A stretch of DNA of 64,000 bases, taken from assembly GCA_028274465.1 (NCBI GenBank), contig CM051458.1, positions 31,446,692 to 31,510,691 of the forward strand. Direction: 5' to 3'. Position 1 is the stretch's first letter. Every line of letters begins with the position of its first letter. Below are positions 56,275 to 64,000 of this stretch, piece by piece. The position numbers and the translations under genes are program-made. Source of the stretch: Plantago ovata. Taxonomy: Eukaryota; Streptophyta; Magnoliopsida; Lamiales; Plantaginaceae. Below the pieces are notes generated by a model, which was not told where the DNA came from, ran no database searches, and was given only the letters and a program-made list of their open reading frames with translations.

Positions 56275-57756
56275 TGATGATGTCGTTTTTCACCAATTAA
56301 ATTTGTTTGTAGCCAAAGAACACTTATTCACTACACAAAAGATTTAGTGCAGCGGTAAGATGTTTCCGAGTGTCGTTCTCTTGGGACCTAACGTAGCTTT
56401 GTTAGGTGCGTAACAATTGTAATCAACCAACAAGCAAGTTTGTGTGATTAAACCAAGCACTCATGCAAATCAGAAACTATCAAGAGGAAGATAAAATCAA
56501 ATAGAGAAAGATGTTGGTGGTAGCTTAGTGGACATGACAAACCATGGGTCACAACTTGCTATCATGCTATGAACATTTAAACATACAATAGAGAAGTATT
56601 AATTGACCACAAAGTTGTCACATGCTTTGCATTCGAAAATACGGAATTGGCTACTCCCAATTGTATGGATGATCTAGAAGTATTAAGCGACCATAAGGGC
56701 TGTCACTACCTTGTATTCGAAGATTTGTAATTGGCTACTTTAGATCTTACGCAATGGTTCAAAGCACAACAAGCATAATCATAACCCTAGCTATCATGTC
56801 CACATTCTACCACCAACAATCGTGAATTAGCTACTCATAACGGATCTTGAAACAAACAACATCATATATGAATAACAATAACAAACATTCATAATCAGAA
56901 TCAAAATAAGGAGAATTGATACAAGTTACCACCGATTGTCACGAGACGGTGGAATGCCCAAATCTCATGGATCAAGATACAATGAAGATGAAATTGGATG
57001 TAATCACGTCTTTCTTGATGATAATCAAGCCTCTAGATAATGGGTCTGAGCTATGGAGCTTCCAAGAGCTCTCCCAAGCAATTACAAAGTAAAAGGAATG
57101 AGAAAAAATAACTGAAAATCGAGTTTTAATGCCAAAATCGCGATCTGGATCTGAGTCCAAGCGAAGGGCTTGGCTTCTGTCAAGCGCTTAGCTTGGCAAG
57201 CGAAGGGCTTGACAGGGGCCAAGCGCTTCGCCTGGAATTCCAGTGAATCTGCCCAGAATTTCCGCCTGACTTTAACTCGCTCTACAGGGCTCATACGATG
57301 TCAGATCGGAGCGTGTAATATACCGTTGGATATCTATTTGAGTTAGCTACGCGTGGAAGTTGGTTTGAGGTCAATACAATGCTGTATGAAAAAGTTATGA
57401 CCCTAATGGCTAGGATGTGTCAATCATAAACACTTGAACGACTCCAAAACTTCCACCCGAACTTTTGAATTTGCTTCCAAGGTAAGGCTAAGTTCTCAAA
57501 AATGTGATTATTGGCTTAACTCGAACTAAGGACACTCACGAAAATGTCCACGGAGATCGGGGAACTTCAACGGGGCCATCTTTTCATCAAAAAGGCTCGT
57601 TTTTAGCCCCAAAAACGCCGTTTCGTACCTAAGTGCCTGAAAATGCATAAAACACAAAACGTGACACTATTCTACAAAACTAGCCAAATAACAAGGCTAA
57701 AAGGTAGAAAAAGAAGGTAAAAAAGACAAGATGAACGCGTCAAAATACGTTCATCA
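56275..57756 (-). repeat. Element G 3' LTR
   Basis: The LTR is 1482 bp, TGATGATGTCG to ACGTTCATCA. It contains an array of AAGCGAAGGGCTTGG / CAAGCGCTTCGCCTGG dyads at 57157-57236, in the place where A to F have GGCGAACCGCC palindromes. Confidence 0.88.
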
Positions 57757-59204
57757 AACTCCCCAAACCAAACCTTTGCTTGTCCTCAAGCAACAAACTA
57801 TCCTAAATGCAACACAAAAGGAGTCTCATGCCAAGTAAAGTGAACTAATCTATTGAATCTACCAAATTCTTATGAACAAAACCAAATGAGCATGACATGC
57901 AAGTAGGTTGAAGAATGCCTCGATTGCGAATATACACATTCTCATGTGCACTTGGTTAAGCAAAGGAGTCTCTCGTAACATCTTCTACCTGGACCTGGTC
58001 AGTGACGACACAATGATGCATATTATCATACTACAATTGGCCCGTGCCTATGAAACCGAGGGCTTACTACTGTTCACCAAGCGAGACTTTTCCTCAAGAG
58101 AGGGCGAACCAATACTGGCTCTGATCAAACGAAGGAGAGTTCCCTAGAAAGATAACACTCCCCTATTCTACCCAGACTCTCAACGAATGAGTCTCCTTCA
58201 ACCACTTCTTGAATAGCAAGACGAGGGTGGTCAAGAACAGGCCTTGGACAAAGGCGACACGACACGAAACGAAAGATAGAATTTACAACTCGATAACTTC
58301 ACAATAACAAATATTTACATGACACTTGACACTTTACTAGACTGCTTTTTGGCTTGCAACGACCCTTCTTTTGCTTTTTGGGTCTTATTCTTTATTTCCC
58401 TTTTTTTTTTTCTTTTCTCTTTTTTTTTATATTTCTTTTTCTTTTCTTCTTCTTTTCTTTTTCTCTTTCTTTTTTTTTATATAGGGCAAGCAGCAGTACT
58501 AAGTGTCAAAAACACCTCCCCAAACCTATTCGAAAGAATAGGTTTGAGCACAAAGACGAAAAAGAAAAAGGAAAGACTCTTTTACAAAGACACCTCCCCA
58601 AACCTATTCGAAAGAATAGGTTGGGACACAAAACAAAAAGAAAAAGAAATAGAAAACTTTACAACGACTCAAAGACGAAAGACAAGTATAACGAAGCAAC
58701 CCCCTCCCCAAACCTATTCGATAGAATAGGTTTAATACAAGGAATCGCACACCTCACACTACCTCCTTCCTAGGCATTTGGAAATCTCTAATCGAGGTGA
58801 AGAACTTGTCGCCTCTTACGTACATAATTACACGGGTTACAACCATAGACTCTAACATGCATCATTTTATAAGGCCATCGTGAACCGCAGTAGAAGAAAC
58901 ACCACTCGAGGTGATGTCGAGACTACTAAGCTTAACTAGTGCACATGCGAATGTGACAAACCAAGCGAGACAAGCCTCAAACTACTTGCAAAGTGATGCA
59001 ACATATGATCAATGGTCATAAACACTTAGTCTACTCAATAAAAAAGTTCAAAAGACTTGGCAATAAACTCCACACACAACAACGTGCAACAACTAATCTA
59101 GGGATGATATGCATGCAAAAATTAAAAAACACGACAAATCACAAGAACTTGAGCTGACAACAGGCATGTACGAAACCAAAAGAGCACATAGTACTGAAAA
59201 TCCA
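57757..59204 (-). other. Element G PPT and conserved 3' region
   Basis: The PPT (plus AACTCCCCAAACCAAACC) is at 57757-57774, the purine tract at 58375-58485 (T-rich on plus), and three hairpins with AACCTATTC/GAATAGGTT stems at 58523-58544, 58601-58622 and 58711-58732 (loops GAAA, GAAA and GATA on plus). A CACCACTCGAGGTGATG dyad lies near 58900. No gene is seen. Confidence 0.82.
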
Positions 59205-59245
59205 ATGACCCCTCCCCAAACCTAAACTTTTGCTCGTCCTCGAGT
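59205..59245 (-). other. Element G internal PPT-like block
   Basis: On plus it reads ACCCCTCCCCAAACC...TTTTGCTCGTCCTCGAG, closely resembling the terminal PPT block (CTCCCCAAACC...CCTTTGCTTGTCCTCAAG), but 1.4 kb upstream of the LTR. A second plus-strand priming site is possible. Confidence 0.6.
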
Positions 59246-59424
59246 AAAGAAAAGTTGACAAGAAAGGAAAAATTGGATTGAAAGTACACTTCCCTGATAT
59301 AAAGGTTCGTGTCCAACTCCTATAAATGAGTAGTACCTGAAAAGACTCAAGAAAACAAGTGAAAACGGGTGCGCAAAGGTGAGAAGAATGGAAAAAACGA
59401 GGAAAATCTGGGTACAGGGTCCAG

Positions 59425-59570
59425 GCGGACTCCCGCCAAGCGGTCCGCTTGTCAAGCGGAGCGCTTGGGAGGCTCCAGGCGCTCCGCTTGAAATTCCAGT
59501 AAACTTTTTGATTTACTGAAGATTCAAGCGGACCGCTTGGCCCTTCCAAGCGCTTCGCTTGGCTCTGTTT
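59425..59570 (-). promoter_or_regulatory. Element G internal palindrome array
   Basis: Repeated dyads (GCCAAGCGGTCCGCTTG, CAAGCGGAGCGCTTG, CAGGCGCTCCGCTTG, CAAGCGGACCGCTTGG and CAAGCGCTTCGCTTGG) lie between the gag fragment and a pyrimidine-rich leader with a donor-like CTTTTCAG|GTACTACTC (intron start 59336 on minus). The layout copies that of A to D with different bases. Confidence 0.6.
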
Positions 59571-59721
59571 CCAGATTTTCAATGTTTTTTCCTATCTTAA
59601 TCACCTAAGGCACCAAGACAAACACTAGACTAAACGAATCACGACAAAAGGCACACAGGCCACAACTACAAAAGCAATAAAAAAGAAAAACTAAACTACA
59701 TGCAAAGAAATACCACAAAGG

Positions 59722-60570
59722 TTATCCATTATCAAATGGGAACGAATCTCGTGCATTCGTTCCATTACTCCTTGCATCTTGGGAACCATCTTTGGCTCCT
59801 CTCCTCAAGTCCTCAAGCAAATCCATGATTCCCTGAAAATAAAAATCAACTAAATTAACAAAATCAAAATCTAAGAAATAACTAAAGGAATCAGAGGGAA
59901 AATAAAAAGAAAAAAGTGGATCAAAACTCCGGAAGTAGCTTTCTATGCAAGTCCTCTCTAGGATGAACGTGTATGTCTCTTCTCCCACGCAAACCATCTC
60001 AGAAATATCCAAGCCGGTTAGTTCCGGAATCAGTCCATCTTCAAGTAATGGTGTGCAAACAACGCTTGAATCTGAAGAGGATTCATCAATATACTCTTCG
60101 CCACATTCATCTTTATCAACTATGGAAACTTCCGGTGGTGGAGTGGCGAAGCGAGACGTCCATGGCATGAAACGCATAGAATTCCAACGCAGAAAACTAT
60201 TAGCTATTTCGTTCCAGGCTCTCAATGATCCTTCTAGGTGATACGTAAACCATTCCTTAGCCGGTCCTCTCATAGCTCCACCAAACGTGCATATGCAAAT
60301 CTGTTCAGGTGATAGAAGAATTCTCTCCTCATTCATACAAGGAAGCCTCAACACACCGACCTCAAATGTCTCCAAGAATTCTCTAGGATTCCTAAATCCA
60401 TCGTATGTGGGAAGGATGGAGTAGTACGAAGGGTCGACATAAAAATTCTTGCAATCTTTATCCAAGGCTATACAAGACCTTCCAGGTTTTCCATACAACA
60501 ACTGGAACAAATGCTTCCTATAAGCATCTCCATCATTGTCCCCACCAGCTTCACAATGCAAGTCATTCAT
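59722..60570 (-). pseudogene. Element G gag fragment
   Basis: The frame of 282 codons contains the front part of a retrotransposon gag domain (YYSILPTYDGFRNPREFLET, GGAMRGPAKEWFTYHLEGSL, AWNEIANSFL). It then passes into an unrelated Asp/Glu/Ser-rich segment and ends without zinc knuckle or protease. The upstream part, including the native start, is lost in the deletion that also took the PBS. In the family this protein forms the particle; the fragment is unlikely to do so. Confidence 0.65.
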
Positions 60571-60761
60571 GAAATCCTACACACACAAAGACAAGCCCAA
60601 AAGGAGTAGTTCCGCAACAAAAGCAAAAAGCTATACTATGATATATACAAAACTCAACCAAGAGCACAAGCACACAAAGTAACAAAGAAATAGGGGGAAA
60701 GAAATGAGATAAGAAAGTGAAGTTGGTAAGAAACAAAAGTTAAACACTAAACCAAATGAGA

Positions 60762-61305
60762 CAGGTGCCAGCGCTTCGCCTGGAATTCCAGTGAATCTGC
60801 CCAGAATTTCCGCCTGACTTTAACTCGCTCTACAGGGCTCATACGATGTCGGATCGGAGCGTGTAATATACCGTTGGATATCTCTTTGAGTTAGATACGC
60901 GTGGAAGTTTGTTTTAGGTCAATACAATGCTGTATGAAAACGTTATGGCCCAAATGGCTAGGCTGTGTCAATCATAAACACTTGAACGACTCCAAAACTT
61001 CCACCCGAACTTTTGAATTTGCTTCCAAGGTAAGGCTAAGTTCTCAAAAATGTGATTATTGGCTTAACTCGAACTAAGGACACTCACGAAAATGTCCACG
61101 GAAATCCGGGAACTTCAACGGGGCCATCTTTTCATCAAAAAGGCTCGTTTTTAGCCCCAAAAACGCCGTTTCGTACCTAAGTGCCTGAAAATGCAGAAAA
61201 CACAAAACGTGACACTATTCTACAAAACTAGCCAAAAAACAAGGCTAAAAGGTAGCAAAAGAAGGTAAAAAAGACAAGATGAACGCGTCAAAAATACGTT
61301 CATCA
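60762..61305 (-). repeat. Element G 5' LTR, truncated
   Basis: It aligns with 57211-57756 of the 3' LTR (about 96-97% by eye) and breaks off at GACAGGTGCC, where the internal deletion starts. Confidence 0.88.
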
Positions 61306-61310
61306 TTGAT

Positions 61311-64000
61311 GACTTTTAGTACGACAATATTCTTGAGTTTCAGCAGATGTTCTTCTCCTTTTCTAATTTGCTGAATTTCTCTCAGAATCTGTTTCAGCTC
61401 GTCTCTTAGAACTTTGCTCTCTTTCAGCAAGAGGTTCTCTGGGAGGTGGACTAGGCAGAATCAATGACGCTTCAGCAGGGGTTTTCTTTCTTGAAGATTT
61501 TCTTTGTTTATCTTCCCCTTAGACATGGATTGCATCATTGGGTGAATGTGCAGAGAGAAAAATTCATTGCAATTTTCAGCAAGTTTACTTAGGCTATTGT
61601 ACTTAAGAATTATTCCTTGCTGATCTGCAGTCAGCTTGGACATTTCTTCTTTAATACTCACCAAGTTCTCCTCATGTCTGCGCTCATTGTCGACTTTTTC
61701 TTCAATGAAAGTCTGAGCCTTTTTCAATGCAGTTTTTGCCAGTTTGAGTGCTTGACTGACATCTTCTTCATAGCTTTTATGATGTAGACTTATGTCTTTC
61801 TGAGCTATTGTAAGAGAAGTAGTGCGTTTCAGCACAGTAGCCAGTATTTTGCCTATGTCAAGCGGACTCTCAGCAAGCAGTGCATCATCCTCTTCTTGGC
61901 ATGCTTTGTGAACAACCATAAGTGCCTTAATTCTGGGAGTAAAATCCTCAACACTAGGGAACGTCACTAAAGAGGGAGTGAGTGAATGAACTTTGAGCTC
62001 AGTGGCGAATTGATCATCATTGATCAGCAAACGACTTCTTTCAGCATCTCCTTCATCATGAACAAGAGAAGGAGGAGGAATTGTAACCACTGGGGGTTCA
62101 ACTTTCTTGGTCAGTTCTTCTTCGTTTGCTGAAAAATTGAAGAGATCTTATTCGTCATCAGATTCATCAAGGCCAACAAACCTTGGTTCCTAAATCTGTA
62201 GCTTCAATCACTTTAGGTTGAGTGGTTGCTGACGGCAACTCTTTAGACTCAACAACTGGAGTTTCACCAGCAGTAAGTGGAAGGGAGGGGACTTCCGTGT
62301 TCTTCACTCCTGAAGATTGAGCAATGTCTAGATTCTGCGTATGCCTTGCATGAATCTGTAGACTGTTTTGAAGTGGTCTTTGATAATCTTCATCCATTTC
62401 ATCATCATCAAGGTTTTGTTCAGTGACCTTGGCATCGAGTAGAGTTAACTCGGCATCAGAAAGCTTGTTTTTGCCTAATTTCATTTCAGCACGCTTTCTG
62501 GCGTACTCTTCTTCAGTTTCAGCAACTTGTTCAGTTGCTTGAGTACTTGTCTCAGCAGGAGCAGGAGTGGATTCTTGATGCTGACTTGTAGTGTGATCAG
62601 CTTGCTGATTTTTAGTATCATGATGTTCAGTCTCAGCAACTGTTAGTTTAAGTCCACCAGCATCAGGACTAGGACCTTGATTATCATCATCATCATCCTT
62701 TTTGTCCTTGGAATCTTTTCCTTCATCATCACTTGGATCTTTGGGGATATTTTCATCCTCTTCTTCTTCATCATCGTCCGTCAGTATGACCAACTCAAGA
62801 TGTTTGTACATTGCTGCACTTGTAACTTCCTCTTCCTCATTGATTTTGTGGGGATCAGCCACCACGGGTATAAAGGAACCCTTGAGCATCACAGCTTGTT
62901 CAACTGGAGAGGCACTCTTGAATTTAGCTTTAATATTCTCTCTGATTAGAGCAATCAGACTAGAGCTCATGAGCTGAGAATATGTCAACTCTTCTGGAAG
63001 TATAGAATGCACAAATGTCTCGAGTTTCAGTAGAGAAAGTCTCTTTTTCTCGTTGGACAGATGAAGGTGAAGATCAGATAAATCCATCCTTCTGTACCTT
63101 TGCGAGTTGCTGACGGATTTAGCAACTCTGGTCAAGGTAGTTCTCTTGAAGTTTGAGTAAAGTTCCTCTAAACTTACTTCCAAATCTTCAGTGATGTGAA
63201 CCACTTCAGTGGTCTCCTTTTGAGCCTAAAAAGGAATAAAATTAAGTTCAGGATGGTTTTGGAAAATAGTTTTAGAGTCTAAAACTGGAACATGATTTAC
63301 CTGCTGAAGTTCAGCAAGCTCATGTTGCACGCTTTGTTGTGCTGGCACTATTTCGATTGCTTCAGGAGCTTGAGAAGCATCCTTGAATTTTTCATCCTGA
63401 AATAATTTTAAGTTAGATACAAGCACTAAGTTTTCAAACTTAGTTGAATTACCAAAAACTTCATCTCTCTGATTAGAGCAATCAGACTAGAGCTCATGAG
63501 CTGAGAATATGTCAACTCTTCTGGAAGTATAGAGTGCCGCGTTTCTCAGATCAGCAGCAATATCACTTGCTGGTTCCAGAGTGTGGTCATCTAGATTATC
63601 TACAATGTAGATATCTGGGATTGGGGTAGGAATTTCGTTTCCACTGCTTTGTTGTCTTATCTCAGTAGATGTATCATCATTGAGTTGATTGTTGAAGGCT
63701 TTTGCAAACACTTGAACATTGTTGAAGGCTTCTGCAAGCACTTCATCAACATCTACTGGAGTGGCTTGTGTTTCAGCAACTCCTGGAGCATCATCCGAAA
63801 GATCATGGACAATTGGAACTGACTTACGAGCCAGTGTTTTCTTTCTTGGGTGGGTCTTTGTCCGTTTCTTCTTAGGGATGGGGTCAGCTGATGACGCTAC
63901 AGTTTGAGTGTCATCATCAGCTTTCCTCTTTTTATTCTTGGATTTTTCCAGTTCCTCTCCAGCAGCAGCATCTGCAGCAGTTGCATTTTCAGCAACGGTT
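61311..64000 (-). pseudogene. Sirevirus third ORF (env-like?), N-terminal and central part, decayed
   Basis: One frame is open from the right edge to about 63485. It has basic clusters that could act as nuclear signals (KNKKRK and PKKKRTKTHPRKK). The frame resumes at 63426-63301, and across a likely 75-bp intron (63226-63300) it runs to 62167. This contains a helical region (LEELYSNFKRTTLTRVAKS), an acidic run (DDDEEEEDENIPKD) and a Thr/Gln-rich stretch. A frameshift near 62165 leads to 62090-61461 (coiled coil: SQALKLAKTALKKAQTF), then 61458-61311. The position upstream of the PPT matches the env-like ORF of Sireviruses, but no membrane segment is evident. A 74-bp duplication (62937-63010 and 63464-63537) interrupts it. 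Confidence 0.5.
63226..63300 (-). other. Possible 75-bp intron in Sirevirus third ORF
   Basis: The donor CTTCAGCAG|GTAAATCATG and acceptor TTATTCCTTTTTAG|GCTCAAAAG are near-consensus. Removing the AT-rich segment joins ELQQ to AQKETTEVV in frame and bypasses a TAG. Confidence 0.5.

Larger units (their letters stand above)
56275..61305 (-). mobile_element. Athila-like element G (divergent, internally deleted)
   Basis: It is inserted into the Sirevirus ORF with TTGAT at 56270-56274 and 61306-61310. Its minus-strand order is truncated 5' LTR (61305-60762), gag fragment (60570-59722), palindrome array (59570-59425), PPT-like block (about 59245-59205), 3' region with three hairpins, PPT (57775-57757) and 3' LTR (57756-56275). 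The deletion removed the 3' two-thirds of the 5' LTR, the PBS and the gag start. LTR and gag are clearly diverged from A to D, but the 3' region is recognisably the same. Confidence 0.88.
53681..64000 (-). mobile_element. Sirevirus (Ty1/copia) 3' portion, with element G inside
   Basis: The 3' LTR is at 53681-55242, followed (minus sense, upstream) by a PPT AAAAAGGGGGAAATTTG characteristic of Sireviruses and a long, decayed, charged ORF reaching the right edge. Pol and the 5' LTR would lie beyond 64000. It interrupts the pararetroviral fragment after ACATA (53676-53680). It is itself interrupted by element G with TSD TTGAT. Confidence 0.8.

Noticed and set aside
59139..59582. 147-codon frame across the palindrome array of element G
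   Set aside because: It runs through repeated dyads and a leader-like region; no protein features and no counterpart in A to D.

Overview
The window is plant nuclear DNA, most likely from a dicot (the species is not determinable from sequence alone). It consists almost entirely of nested and tandem retrotransposons. I see no ordinary host gene, tRNA, rRNA or CRISPR array. The plant signatures are Ty3/gypsy elements with an Athila-type tRNA-Asp primer site, a Ty1/copia element with an initiator-tRNA-Met primer site, a Sirevirus, a plant L1-type LINE with an RNase H remnant, and an endogenous caulimovirid fragment. The density and nesting suggest pericentromeric or other heterochromatic DNA.

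Layout. (1) 1-2425 is part of a large LTR (minus strand, starting TGTAACGCCCCG) that cuts into the next element. (2) 2426-50399 is a tandem array of one Athila-like family (minus strand) arranged LTR-C-LTR-D-LTR-E, with neighbouring copies sharing LTRs. (3) Copy C is split by a Ty1/copia element at 3661-35894 (plus; TSD ATAAT). That copia carries a LINE in its leader (5756-11287; 17-bp TSD). Its 3' LTR is split by Athila-like element B (17791-34844, minus; TSD CTTAA), and B's 3' LTR is split by element A (17808-26024, plus; TSD GATGT/GATGC). A and B therefore lie back to back and form a quasi-palindrome of about 17 kb. (4) 50400-52977 holds two further LTRs of the A/B type (F). (5) 52978-53680 is a reverse transcriptase fragment of an endogenous pararetrovirus, cut by a Sirevirus (53681 to the right edge, minus). 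The Sirevirus is in turn interrupted by a divergent Athila-like element G (56275-61305, minus; TSD TTGAT).

The main biological point is the Athila-like family A to G. No copy carries reverse transcriptase, RNase H or integrase. A to D share this plan: LTR, tRNA-Asp PBS, gag-protease ORF, a GC-rich palindrome array, a leader-like exon, an intron of about 540-553 bp, a second ORF, a conserved 3' region of about 1.5 kb with paired RNA-type hairpins and a long purine tract, a polypurine tract, and LTR. C has lost the 3' part of the intron by deletion. The second ORF (453 aa and intact in D) resembles the Athila ORF-1 / plant Transposase_32 type and ends in a coiled coil. In A it has been exchanged for an unrelated sequence while the promoter-like array and intron were kept. 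This looks like a two-transcription-unit, modular, non-autonomous retrotransposon that depends on a partner for its enzymes.

Most coding regions are decayed. The best preserved are LINE ORF2 (endonuclease/RT), the copia RT-RNase H, gag-pro of A (one in-frame TAG) and of D (one late frameshift), and ORF2 of D. Family assignments come from recognising motifs by eye; no database search was run.
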